Shown here one piece after another: positions 37,310 to 47,267 of a stretch of 64,000 nucleotides of DNA. The DNA comes from Verrucomicrobiota bacterium (GTDB lineage Bacteria; Verrucomicrobiota; Verrucomicrobiia; Limisphaerales; J093): assembly GCA_022710935.1 (NCBI GenBank), contig JAKLFY010000007.1, positions 59,167 to 123,166 of the forward strand, read 5' to 3'. The notes beneath the pieces were generated by a model that saw only the letters and a program-made list of their open reading frames with translations, was not told where the DNA came from and did no database searches. The stretch's first letter is position 1, and each line of letters opens with the position of its first letter. Made by a program: the position numbers and the translations under genes.

Positions 37310-38224
37310 TCAATCCGGGCTGACCACCCAACTGAGCACCGCCTTCTGCGTGTGCAGCCGGTTCTCCGCCTCGTCAAAGATCGTCGCGGCATTCGCCTCG
37401 AATGTGGCCGCATCGATCTCCTTGCCGCGGTAGGCGGGCAGGCAATGCATCACCAGGGCGTCCGGCTTGGCCTCTTTGACCAAACGCGCGTTGAGCTGAA
37501 AATCCTTGAGCAGGCTCAGGCGATCCGACGCCTCGGCCTCCTTGCCCATCGACACCCAGACGTCGGTGTAGAGAAGGTCGGCTCCCGCGACGGCTGCGAC
37601 GGGATCGTCCGTGCACCGGACCTGCGCATCGGCGCGGCGGAGCAGATCGGCCGGCGGCTGGTAGGGTCGGGGAGCGGCGATGCGCAGTTCAAAGCCGAGC
37701 CTGGCAGCCGCCCAGATCCAGCTCGACGCCACATTGCAGGCGCCGTCCCCCAGAAACGCCACCACACGCCCGGCAATCGGCCCGCGCTTCTCCTCGAACG
37801 TGAACACGTCAGCCAGGATCTGACACGGATGCTCGGCATCGGTCAGCGCATTGATCGTGGGGATGCCGGAGTAGAGGGCGAACTCCTCGACATCCTGCTG
37901 GGCGTACGTGCGGATCACGGCGCCCTGGATCATGCGCCCCAGCACGCGCGCCGTGTCTTTGATCGACTCGCCGCGCCCGATCTGGATTTCATTCGCGGAA
38001 AGGAACAAGGCCTGGCCGCCCAACTCGCGGATGCCCACCTCGAACGAGACGCGCGTGCGGGTCGAGGACTTGCTGAAAATCAAGGCCCAGGTCTGCCCGG
38101 CCAGCGGGCGCGCGCAGACGCGCCCCCGGTCGCGCTTGAGTTCGGTCGTTGCGGCCAGGATGTGCCGGAGGGCCTCCGGATCCATCTTTTCCAGACTCAG
38201 CAAATGTTTCGCAGAAATTGACAT
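37310..38224 (-). CDS. argF: Ornithine carbamoyltransferase
   Basis: 304 residues from ATG 38224 (MSISAKHLLSLEKMD). The carbamoyl-phosphate motif SKSSTRTRVSFEVG is at residue 48, HPCQILAD near residue 130 and the ornithine-loop HCLPAYRGKE near residue 260. It makes citrulline in arginine synthesis. The same frame is open far upstream to 39970, but that part is an antisense reading of the symporter gene. No other arg gene is adjacent. Confidence 0.95.
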   Translation of the reverse strand: MSISAKHLLSLEKMDPEALRHILAATTELKRDRGRVCARPLAGQTWALIFSKSSTRTRVSFEVGIRELGGQALFLSANEIQIGRGESIKDTARVLGRMIQGAVIRTYAQQDVEEFALYSGIPTINALTDAEHPCQILADVFTFEEKRGPIAGRVVAFLGDGACNVASSWIWAAARLGFELRIAAPRPYQPPADLLRRADAQVRCTDDPVAAVAGADLLYTDVWVSMGKEAEASDRLSLLKDFQLNARLVKEAKPDALVMHCLPAYRGKEIDAATFEANAATIFDEAENRLHTQKAVLSWVVSPD

Positions 38225-38344
38225 GGCATGACAATGAAAGGCCATATAACCACACGAGTCGCGCCCAAAGCTCAAGCTAAATCTCAGTGCTGCCCTTGGT
38301 TGACAACAGGGGAACCGCCCGGTACACCATTGGCACTGGACCGT

Positions 38345-40279
38345 ATGCAAAGCATTCAACTGGGCGGAATCGACTATTCCATTCTCATCATCTACTCGCT
38401 TTTCGTGCTGGGCATCGGATTTGCCCTCAAGCGGTTCATGAAAAGCAGCGAGGATTTCTTCCTCTCCGGCCGCTCGATTCCAGCCTGGATCACCGGCCTG
38501 GCCTTCCTGTCGGCGAACCTGGGCGCGCTCGAACTGGTGGGCATGGCCGCCAGCGGAGCCAAGTACGGCATCGCCACCAGCCATTTCTACTGGGTGGGCG
38601 CGATCCCCGCGATGGTGTTCCTGGCGGTGTTCATGATGCCGTTCTATTACGGCTCGAAGGCCCGGTCCGTCCCTGAGTACCTCAAGATGCGGTTCGACGA
38701 GCGCACGCGCTGCCTGAACTCGATCACGTTCGCCGTGATGACGCTCTTCGCATCGGGAATCTCCATGAACGCGCTGGCCAAACTGCTGCACCAGTTGCTC
38801 GGCTGGGACTACAACCTGAGCCTCTGGATCTGCTCGGCCGTCGTCCTCATCTACGTGTTCAAGGGCGGCCTCACCTCGGCCATCTACACCGAGGTGCTCC
38901 AGTTTTTCATGATCGTCCTGGGCTTTGCACCGGTCGTCTACCTGGGACTCAAAGACGTCGGCGGGTGGGACGCCATGACCCAGTCGCTCTCGAACGTGGC
39001 CCAGGACCCCGCCAGACTCGGACTGGCCGCCGGCAGCTACGCCCCCGACGCCTGGTCCAGCGCCTGGAAACCGCTCCTCGGCGGCCCGACGGCCAATCCG
39101 ATGGGCGTCGACCTGTTCGCCATGGTGTTCGGGCTCGGCTTCGTGCTGTCGTTTGGATACTGGTGCACGAACTTCCTGGTGGTCCAACGCGCCATGGCGG
39201 CCCGGAACATGTCCGCGGCCCGCCGCACGCCCCTGATCGCCGCCCTGCCCAAAATGCTCTTCCCCGCCCTGGTGATCGTGCCGGGGATGATCGCTGTGAC
39301 CCTGGCCTCGCTGGGCAAAGACGGCTATCGGCTCCCGCCCAAGATGCTGGTCGAGAGCGCCTACGCCAAAGCCGTCCCCGCCGTGAAAGAGGCGGCCAGC
39401 CAGAAGCTCGATGCCGAAGCCGCCGCGAAACTCATCGGGGAAGCCGCCGGCGCGAAGATGTTCACCGATCGCGTCGCCGCTTTGCTCGAAGCCGCTCCGA
39501 CACTCGACGACAAATCGCTGCGCAACCATCTGCAGAACGCCGTCGCCGACACCGATTACGACGGCGTGATTCTCTCGCTGGTCAAGAGATACTGCCCCTC
39601 CGGACTCCTCGGCCTCGCGTTGACGGCCCTGCTGGCGTCCTTCATGTCGGGCATGGCGGGCAACGTGACCGCCTTCAACACGGTCTGGACCTACGATCTC
39701 TACCAGGCCTACATCTGCCCCAACAAGAGCGACCAGCACTACATGTGGATGGGGCGCGTGGTCACGGTGGCGGGCGTGCTCCTGAGCATTGCCTGCGCCT
39801 ACTTCGCCAGCAATTACTCGAATGCGATGGACATCGTTCAGCTCGTGTTCGGCTTCGTCAATGCCCCCCTCTTCGCCACCTTCCTGTTGGGCATGTTCTG
39901 GGCGCGCACCACCTCGCACGGCGCCTTTTACGGGCTCCTGGCCGGCACGATGACCTCGGCGTTGTTCCATTCGCTCACCCTGGCCGCCGGCAACACCCCC
40001 GGCCTCAAGGGCGGGTACCTGGGCGTCGCCCAGACCTTCCCCAGCGAAATGGCCCAGAATTTCTGGCTCGCCAGCTTCGCGTTCACCGCCTGTTTTCTTC
40101 TGACCCTGGTCATCTCGCTCGCCACGCGCCGCACCAAGACGAACGAGGAACTCAAGGGCCTGGTCTACTCCCTGACTCCGAAGCTCAAGGACGAGGAGCA
40201 GGCCTGGTATCTGAAACCGACGACCATCGGCTGGGCGCTCCTGGCCGGCTGCGTGGTCCTCAACTTCCTCTTCTGGTGA
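38345..40279 (+). CDS. Sodium:solute symporter (SSS family, sugar-type)
   Basis: About 644 residues with 13-14 membrane helices. The SSS signature appears at GRSIPAWITGLAFLSANLGA and GMAASGAKYGIATSHFYWVGA, plus GYWCTNFLVVQRAMAARNM. A 90-residue soluble insert rich in Ala and Lys (residues 345-430) sits between helices, which is unusual. Relatives transport hexoses or inositol with sodium. Start ATG 38345 (MQSIQLGGIDYS). It heads a plus-strand group with a small membrane protein and an aldose epimerase, consistent with sugar uptake. The substrate is not determined. Confidence 0.92.
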   Translation: MQSIQLGGIDYSILIIYSLFVLGIGFALKRFMKSSEDFFLSGRSIPAWITGLAFLSANLGALELVGMAASGAKYGIATSHFYWVGAIPAMVFLAVFMMPFYYGSKARSVPEYLKMRFDERTRCLNSITFAVMTLFASGISMNALAKLLHQLLGWDYNLSLWICSAVVLIYVFKGGLTSAIYTEVLQFFMIVLGFAPVVYLGLKDVGGWDAMTQSLSNVAQDPARLGLAAGSYAPDAWSSAWKPLLGGPTANPMGVDLFAMVFGLGFVLSFGYWCTNFLVVQRAMAARNMSAARRTPLIAALPKMLFPALVIVPGMIAVTLASLGKDGYRLPPKMLVESAYAKAVPAVKEAASQKLDAEAAAKLIGEAAGAKMFTDRVAALLEAAPTLDDKSLRNHLQNAVADTDYDGVILSLVKRYCPSGLLGLALTALLASFMSGMAGNVTAFNTVWTYDLYQAYICPNKSDQHYMWMGRVVTVAGVLLSIACAYFASNYSNAMDIVQLVFGFVNAPLFATFLLGMFWARTTSHGAFYGLLAGTMTSALFHSLTLAAGNTPGLKGGYLGVAQTFPSEMAQNFWLASFAFTACFLLTLVISLATRRTKTNEELKGLVYSLTPKLKDEEQAWYLKPTTIGWALLAGCVVLNFLFW

Positions 40280-40305
40280 GGCCCAAACCGCATCCTCATT
40301 GATTT

Positions 40306-40545
40306 ATGCTCGATATCCGCTGGCCCATTGGCCTCATGTTCACGCTTGTCGGGGCGCTCCTGATCCTCACCGGGGCGCTCTCCAGCCCTGAAAGCTACCA
40401 GCGCTCGCTGGGAATCAACATCAACCTCTGGTGGGGGCTCGTCCTCCTGCTCTTCGGCGGCCTCATGGCCCTGTTCGCCTGGCGCGCCAAGAACCGCCCG
40501 GAACAGCCCATCGCCCGGGGCCCGGGCTCGCGCCAGAATCCCTGA
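40306..40545 (+). CDS. Small two-helix membrane protein of unknown function
   Basis: 79 residues with two predicted membrane helices (about residues 7-25 and 41-60, LWWGLVLLLFGGLMALFAW) and a basic, Pro/Gly-rich tail. It starts 27 bases after the symporter stop and lies in the same transcription unit, so it may be an accessory subunit of the symporter. No known domain is recognised. Confidence 0.7.
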   Translation: MLDIRWPIGLMFTLVGALLILTGALSSPESYQRSLGININLWWGLVLLLFGGLMALFAWRAKNRPEQPIARGPGSRQNP

Positions 40546-40579
40546 ACGACCCCTTGACGTCGACAACTCGAATCCGACC

Positions 40580-41704
<1,125 letters not shown>

Positions 41705-41741
41705 GGGTCTGCGCAAAAACCCCTTTCCATCAGTTTGCAGG

Positions 41742-41776
41742 TTGAACGTTGAGCGTTGAACGTTGAACGTTGACTG
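41742..41776. repeat. Heptanucleotide tandem repeat (TTGAACG), five units
   Basis: Units TTGAACG TTGAGCG TTGAACG TTGAACG TTGACTG run up to six bases before the start codon at 41783. This occupies the place of the ribosome-binding site. The same unit is found upstream of the DUF72 gene at 13771. Confidence 0.85.
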
Positions 41777-41782
41777 TTGCCT

Positions 41783-42340
41783 ATGTCCCAGACCTCATGG
41801 CGTTTGGACAGGACTGCCACCGGCGTGCTGGTGGTCGACATTCAGGAACGGCTGCTGCCCGCGATCTTCGAGCGCGACCGGGTCGTCGCCGAAACGCTCC
41901 GGCTGATCCGGGGCGCGGGCGTGCTCGACCTGCCGCTCTTCGCCACCGAGCAGTACCGCAAGGGGCTCGGGCCGACCGTGCCCCAGGTGGCCGAGGCGAT
42001 CCCCGGGTTCGCGCCGTTCGAGAAACTCGCCTTCAGCGCCCGCGGCGCACCCGGCCTGGCCGACGCGATGCGCGCCCGCGGAATCAAGGACGTCCTCGTC
42101 TGCGGGATCGAGGCGCATGTCTGCGTCTGCCAGACGGCGCTCGATCTGCTCGAACACGGTTTCCGCCCGTTCGTGATCGCCGATGCCGTTTCGTCGCGCA
42201 CACCCGAGAACTGGCGGCTGGGTCTGGATCGCATGCGCCAGGCCGGCGCGACGATCGCGTCCAGCGAGATGGTCCTCTTCGAGTTGCTCGAAAAGGCGGG
42301 CACCGACGATTTCAAGGCGATTCTTGCCTTGGTGCGATAA
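41783..42340 (+). CDS. Isochorismatase-like cysteine hydrolase
   Basis: About 185 residues. The catalytic triad of the family is visible: Asp in GVLVVDIQERL (residue 19), Lys in FEKLAFSA (near 80) and Cys in IEAHVCVCQTALDLL (near 115). The C-terminal segment is typical of the YcaC subgroup. These enzymes hydrolyse amides or vinyl ethers; the substrate is unknown. The start ATG 41783 lies directly after a heptanucleotide repeat tract. It is separate from the epimerase by about 80 bases. Confidence 0.9.
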   Translation: MSQTSWRLDRTATGVLVVDIQERLLPAIFERDRVVAETLRLIRGAGVLDLPLFATEQYRKGLGPTVPQVAEAIPGFAPFEKLAFSARGAPGLADAMRARGIKDVLVCGIEAHVCVCQTALDLLEHGFRPFVIADAVSSRTPENWRLGLDRMRQAGATIASSEMVLFELLEKAGTDDFKAILALVR

Positions 42341-42390
42341 GGCAAGGCCTCCTGGCCCGACGCCGCGAGCCGCTCGAAACGCGAGTCACG

Positions 42391-42439
42391 ATGAAACTGG
42401 CGGATTGAAACGAGTTTCATGTCAGGCACAATGCCTGAC
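42391..42439. repeat. BIME-like pair of adjacent perfect palindromes
   Basis: ATGAAACT (42391-42398) pairs with AGTTTCAT (42413-42420), and immediately after, GTCAGGCA (42421-42428) pairs with TGCCTGAC (42432-42439) with a three-base loop. Two back-to-back hairpins resemble bacterial interspersed mosaic elements linked to RAYT transposases. A RAYT remnant lies at the other end of the neighbouring alkaline phosphatase gene. Confidence 0.75.
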
Positions 42440-42490
42440 GTGACCCCGCCCATCAAGAATCCACGCCTCTGAAGACGAATGCCGCGGCCG

Positions 42491-45223
42491 CTATCTGGCG
42501 GGCACCGTCGCGCTAAAGACGACGTCACTGTTGGCCCGGTCAAATCGGTATCCAGCCAACTGCACATCCAACAGAATAAACTCGAACACTTGGCCCGGGG
42601 CGGCCTTGACCAGAGGCGCCACAAATGCGACGGCACCGACTGCATCCGTGACGCCGGCGACCGGCGCTTGCAGTGGCGCCGAATCCAGGAACCATTGTCC
42701 GGAAACCGAAGCTCCCGGGACAGAGCTCTGCGACTGATCGCGGACCGCGACACTTGCGACCGCCTTCCAGTTCTTGCCCGCCGCGGCCAAGGAACCGTCC
42801 GTGCTCGCCAGAAGAGCCGGCAACGAACTGGGGATCGCGAAGACCGCGGCGGAGAGACCGCTATTCTTGCCGCCCGTATCGACCGCCTCCACGCCATAAT
42901 AGTATGTCACGCCATTCTCGAGGCCTGCATCCGAGTATGAGTTGGCTGAAACAGTTTCATCATTCAGACGGACCATCGTCTGCGCGTCCAACCCGCGGTA
43001 GACATTGTAACCGTCGATGTCTGGTTCGCTGTTCTGGCTCCAGGACAGCACCACCTCACCATCCCCCGCCACCGCGGTGAGATTGGACGGAATCGAGGGC
43101 GCGTACAGATTGTCCAGAGTGACGGAGGCCGCCGGACTCGGGGCGCTTTCGTTCCCGACCGAATCGACTGCCGAAACTGTGTAGCTGTAGGTTCCTCCCG
43201 AAGTCGCGTGGTCGACAAAGCCGGGTGTGGCGGATGTTCCGACCGTGATCCCACCCCGGTAGATTCGGTAATACGCCACATCGCCGGGATCACTCGATGT
43301 CCATGTCAATTTGGCCGTCAGGTCGATGTCTGCGTCCGTGATTTGCCTCGCTGTGAGAGCGGATGGAACCGCGGGGGGATCGAGATCCGGTTCTCCAGCG
43401 ACGATGGCCGCCCAGAGAACGTCCACACTCACCTTCCCTTTCTTCTCCTTGGCAATCGAAGCGCTGTCTTTCAGGCGCACATCGATGCAGTGACATCCGC
43501 GGGCGGTATTCCAATACAGATGCTCAGGCCCGAGCGTGAAGAGGCCGCCGGTGTTGGATGCGAGGGATTCGAAAGACTGGCTCATGGAGTTCCACACCGT
43601 GATCGCAAGATCCTCGGCGAATCGGTCTGCGTTGACCCATGTCAACTCCACGGCAAGCGAGATCGAGACCACCTCGGCGGGAGAAGCCGATGTGCCGAGG
43701 GTATAGACGACGTCGAGCGACGATCCGACACCGTCCGCCACCTCCGTGATTGTCTGGAAAAGCCCGTCGGAAGGAGGCGTCAAGCTGACGTACGACCCTG
43801 ACAGCGTTCCCGTCCCGACGGGATCCGCGAGCACATAAGCATTAACGTCCGGCGCGGCCGTCGTGAAATCGGTGCTGGCTTGTCCCGTGAACCCGGCGAG
43901 ATCGGTCGACTCCACATGGACGCTGTAGGACGAACCCTCGATGAGGCCGGTGAGCAGCACTTCGTGATACAGAACGCGGTTCAAGTCCAAGATGACGGAG
44001 CCGCCACATTCCAGCCGGGTCGTCGACGGCTCCACGGTGCGCCATTGGACGCGCGCGCTGGCGCGTGTGATCTCGACGACATCCAGGTCCTCGACGATGG
44101 GCGGTGCGCCCGCAACACCCATGAGCCAGTCTTCCATGACGAAAAAGGTCTCCGTGTTGTCAATCAAGGATCCCTCCAGAGCGGGCGGCCACGACCCAAA
44201 AACGGGAACGTTCCGGGTGCTGTGTCCGGTCGAGTAGAGTGTCATGGCCGGGATTGTTCCAGGCGGGATTGTCTGTCCATCGGCAACATCCAGCAATCCG
44301 GTTTCGTGATCGGCGGTGACCAGGACCAGAGTGTCCTCCAATAACCCGCGGGCCGAGAGCCATTGGGAAAGGGCTGCGACAGCCGCGTCGAATTGCGCAA
44401 CCTCAGGCGGCAGGTCACTCTTCGCATTGTCCGTATTGCCCTCATGGCTGATCTTGTCGATCAACGCCCCCTCGACCATCAGAAAGAAACCGCCGGGAGC
44501 CTGAGTCAGCCACGCGAGAGCGGTGCTGGCCATCTGGCTGAGACGAGGTTCGGTATTGTCTGCCGCGCGATCGTTCTCCCGAGTCAATGGGCCGGTGTTG
44601 AAAAGCCCCAACACCCGTCCAGCAGTGGGAGCGATTCCCAGGAGCGCTTGCGCGGAATCCGCAAACGCATAGCCAAGCGATACGGCATCGCCTACGAATG
44701 TTGACAGGTATCCGCCTCCCAACAAAACAGTCGGCAAACTGGGGCTGTGCAGGACATCGCCCCAAAGATAGTCGTTTCGAATCTGAGCAGTGTAATCGCG
44801 GGAAGCCTCGTGCGCGCCAAAGGCGGCCGGTGTCGCCCCCACAATGTCGTCGGTGGTGACAATGCCGGTTCGCAGCCCGGCGTCTCTTGCCCTTTCGAGA
44901 ATCGCTGTCACGGGCAAGCCGGCTGCGTTCATGCTGATGGTGCCGGCGGACGGATGCTGGTAACCGGTGGCGAGAGCGGTTCCGGCTGTCGCCGAATCCG
45001 TCACGCCTCCGCCTGGCAACACCGTAATCGCCGCCCCGGCATACGGCAGGGTTTCCATGAACAAGGGCGTCGCGTCAGTTCCATTGAGGTAGAGCCTTCC
45101 GGCCTGAACGTGCTCGAAACCCATGCCGTCTCCGATGAAGAGGACGATATTGCGCGCGCAGACGGATGGCGAACCGATCAGCAACCCTGTGAGGAGAACG
45201 AACGCGGAGATCTTTGGAATCAT
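42491..45223 (-). CDS. Secreted alkaline phosphatase with fibronectin type III domains
   Basis: 910 residues. A signal peptide (MIPKISAFVLLTGLLIGS) is followed by the alkaline phosphatase domain (residues 22-390): metal ligands in NIVLFIGDGMG, nucleophile region GVTDSATAGTALATGY, DKISHEGN and TADHETG. After it come Ig/Fn3-like modules (two clear Fn3 domains at about 640-840, e.g. AYYRIYRGG and DGYNVYRG). It releases phosphate from organic esters outside the cell. The start ATG 45223 is chosen for the signal peptide; the frame upstream encodes a transposase relic. The catalytic domain is shorter than E. coli PhoA. Confidence 0.9.
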   Translation of the reverse strand: MIPKISAFVLLTGLLIGSPSVCARNIVLFIGDGMGFEHVQAGRLYLNGTDATPLFMETLPYAGAAITVLPGGGVTDSATAGTALATGYQHPSAGTISMNAAGLPVTAILERARDAGLRTGIVTTDDIVGATPAAFGAHEASRDYTAQIRNDYLWGDVLHSPSLPTVLLGGGYLSTFVGDAVSLGYAFADSAQALLGIAPTAGRVLGLFNTGPLTRENDRAADNTEPRLSQMASTALAWLTQAPGGFFLMVEGALIDKISHEGNTDNAKSDLPPEVAQFDAAVAALSQWLSARGLLEDTLVLVTADHETGLLDVADGQTIPPGTIPAMTLYSTGHSTRNVPVFGSWPPALEGSLIDNTETFFVMEDWLMGVAGAPPIVEDLDVVEITRASARVQWRTVEPSTTRLECGGSVILDLNRVLYHEVLLTGLIEGSSYSVHVESTDLAGFTGQASTDFTTAAPDVNAYVLADPVGTGTLSGSYVSLTPPSDGLFQTITEVADGVGSSLDVVYTLGTSASPAEVVSISLAVELTWVNADRFAEDLAITVWNSMSQSFESLASNTGGLFTLGPEHLYWNTARGCHCIDVRLKDSASIAKEKKGKVSVDVLWAAIVAGEPDLDPPAVPSALTARQITDADIDLTAKLTWTSSDPGDVAYYRIYRGGITVGTSATPGFVDHATSGGTYSYTVSAVDSVGNESAPSPAASVTLDNLYAPSIPSNLTAVAGDGEVVLSWSQNSEPDIDGYNVYRGLDAQTMVRLNDETVSANSYSDAGLENGVTYYYGVEAVDTGGKNSGLSAAVFAIPSSLPALLASTDGSLAAAGKNWKAVASVAVRDQSQSSVPGASVSGQWFLDSAPLQAPVAGVTDAVGAVAFVAPLVKAAPGQVFEFILLDVQLAGYRFDRANSDVVFSATVPAR

Positions 45224-45269
45224 GGAAAAAACCTGATCAAGCGCCATTTGCCAGTCAATCGAAAAAGAT

Positions 45270-45364
45270 CCTGAGAGGCTCGGACCCGCGAGCCATCTCT
45301 CATCGTCCTCCACCACGATTGCCCGATAGCGCCCCTGAAAGACGTGTCCACACTCCGGCCTCAT
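45270..45364 (-). pseudogene. Relic of a second RAYT transposase
   Basis: Translation of the minus strand gives CGHVFQGRYRAIVVEDD, the conserved segment that follows the HUH domain of RAYT proteins (compare CGTLWAERFKSVLVED in the intact copy at 1.2 kb). The HUH and tyrosine regions are gone. It is preceded on the minus strand by GGGGTCAGATCCGCATTGTT, which closes the truncated hydrolase gene. Confidence 0.65.
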
Positions 45365-45780
45365 TTGTCAACAATGCGGATCTGACCCCATTGCCTGTTT
45401 TTCTCGATACCCAGGCCGTGCATGAGGCCCGCCAGGTCCGCGACGTGCGTGGCCAGGTCGTACGGTCCGTCGGGCTTCTCGGAGTATCCGTGCCCGCGAG
45501 CGTCGTACATGACGATGTCGTACTCCCCCTCGAAGCGCTCCGCGAGCGACGCCCAGTTCAGGCCGTAGTCGGTGATGCCGTGCGCCAACACCAGGGCGGG
45601 CTTGCCAGCTCCTCCCGTGCGCCAGTAGTGCAGCCGAATCCCGTTGCTGTTGACGTAGCCCGATTGCCAGCCCCGGTGCGGTCTCGGAGCTTGCGGTGCG
45701 GTCTGATCTGGGGCGCCGCTGCAGCCGCCGATGAGCATGACCACCGTCAGGTGTAAGAATGTCGATCTACTGATACGCAC
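45361..45780 (-). pseudogene. Truncated alpha/beta-hydrolase lipoprotein
   Basis: About 139 residues from GTG 45780. A lipoprotein signal (LHLTVVMLIGGC, lipobox Cys) is followed by the first half of an alpha/beta-hydrolase domain: LVLAHGITDYGLNW (oxyanion HG) and YDARGHGYSEKPDGPYDL. The nucleophile elbow GHSMGG and everything after it are missing. The reading frame ends in unrelated residues contributed by the RAYT relic (NRQWGQIRIVDK). The product cannot be an active hydrolase. Confidence 0.7.
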
Positions 45781-45995
45781 TTGCTCGTTGGATGTGGTGG
45801 CAGTGTGTCTGGCCAGCAGGGGCCAAGGCAAGGCGGAACGGATGGCGTTTTGGGTGCTTCGCGAAAAGGATGAGGGTTGTTTAATAGGCACAATCCTCGA
45901 AAGCCGTGGAACCGTGTGAAGAACCTCTTCGAATGCGCTGCCGTTAGGCTGGCCGGAACCGTTACGTTTCGGAGGCGTCTAACCTTCGTGTGCGC

Positions 45996-46853
45996 TCAGG
46001 CCGTGAGCGCGACGCTTTCCAGCGGCGGCAGCGTTTCCCCATCGGCGACTCGTTCTGCCAGACTCCAGAGCCCCTGGTTGAGGCTTACCTTCGAGTCGAT
46101 CCCTCGCAACGCTCGCATCGAGCGCAGCCGCCCGTGCCGGTCAAGACGACCGTCGGACACGCCGCCGCGCACGAGCGCCTCTTGGACCGTGTTGAAGGCG
46201 TCCCAGAGACTGTCCCCTTCGTCCTCCGGTCGCCGTGCGGTGAGCAGGGCTTGCGGCGCGACGGGGGCTTGAGCGAGGCTGGGATAGCGCAACAAGAGCG
46301 CATGTCCCGCCAGGGCCAGCGCCTGCGGGGGTTGGAGCCGGTGAGCGCGGAAGCGCTCGACCAACTCGCCCACCCGCGGGAGGAGGTCGAGGAGGCGAAA
46401 GCTCGCCTGGACAACTTCCTGAGCCAGGAGGCCGGCATGACGGAAGCGGATGGCTTGGAACGAGTGGCTGGACAAGACAAGCCCGTTGGCGCAGATGCGC
46501 CGGTAGATGCCGGCGTGGAGCTGATAGGCGCAGCCGGTATCGTGCGAGTTGAGCAAGACCAGTTCGACGTTCCACTCATCGAGCGTTTCCGTCTGTTCGG
46601 CCCGGCGGAAGCGGATCAGATGTTTCTGAAAGCCGCGCCGGGCCTGGTTGCGGATGCGTTGTTCCTCGACGGCGACCGGGACCCAATCGTGCTCGCGCAA
46701 GCCGTCCACGATGCGGGCGGTGGGCACGAACGCATAGCGGGTGCTCACACCGTTCATCGGGCCGGGGGCGAAGATGCTTGGGGCCTGGGCGCGGAGGTAT
46801 TCCTCGGTCAAGGCCGTGGCCTTGAAGTTGGAGGTGGTGTTCTGAAGGGTCAT
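45996..46853 (-). CDS. DUF932 (phage/plasmid-type) protein
   Basis: About 285 residues from MTLQNTTSNFKATALTEEY. DUF932 features are ARIVDGLREHDWVPVAVEEQ, HLIRFRR, ELVLLNSHDTGCAYQLHAG and RRICANGLVLSS. These proteins are of unknown function and occur mostly on plasmids, phages and integrative elements. Its neighbours (radC, a toxin-antitoxin pair, partition-like genes) support a mobile origin. The frame is open to 47024, but ATG 46853 matches the family start. Confidence 0.82.
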   Translation of the reverse strand: MTLQNTTSNFKATALTEEYLRAQAPSIFAPGPMNGVSTRYAFVPTARIVDGLREHDWVPVAVEEQRIRNQARRGFQKHLIRFRRAEQTETLDEWNVELVLLNSHDTGCAYQLHAGIYRRICANGLVLSSHSFQAIRFRHAGLLAQEVVQASFRLLDLLPRVGELVERFRAHRLQPPQALALAGHALLLRYPSLAQAPVAPQALLTARRPEDEGDSLWDAFNTVQEALVRGGVSDGRLDRHGRLRSMRALRGIDSKVSLNQGLWSLAERVADGETLPPLESVALTA

Positions 46854-47267
46854 ACGCCGTTTTCTTCCCGTGCCGTCTGCCGGTGTTGAAGCCGGTTGAC
46901 GCTGGTGTTGGACTTTCCCTCGCGTCGGGCGCCTGCGGCACCCCGATTCCGGCGCGAGAGGACTCCCTGGAACACTGTCCCGCGGCGGGACAGGCAGGGA
47001 AAGGCGTGAATGGAAGAAGGCCAAGCCTCAGTGCGGCTTGAGCCCGGCGTAGGACCTTCCAGCAGAACGAATCCCCCAAGCGATCCATGCCCCAAACGGC
47101 GTTCTGATGTCAAGGGCAGCGGGGGTGTGGCCGAACGGTCATTCGCCTCTTCGGGGCAAGAGGGCGGAACGACTGGGAATGCGTCCGGGGCGGCTGGAGG
47201 GGTGGGGCCTGTTTCTTAAGGAATCAAACGGTGGTAGAATCGGGACGATTTTGAGGAGGGGTCTGGG
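46854..47267. other. 414-base gap between DUF932 and radC
   Basis: Both genes start toward this gap, so it is a divergent promoter region. A strong Shine-Dalgarno (GAGGAGGGG at about 47252) belongs to radC. No gene or repeat is recognised in the remainder. Confidence 0.5.

Noticed and set aside
38225..39970. Long minus-strand open frame continuous with argF
   Set aside because: The part upstream of 38224 is His/Gly/Arg-rich and lies antisense to the symporter gene; the conserved OTCase start is MSISAKHLL.
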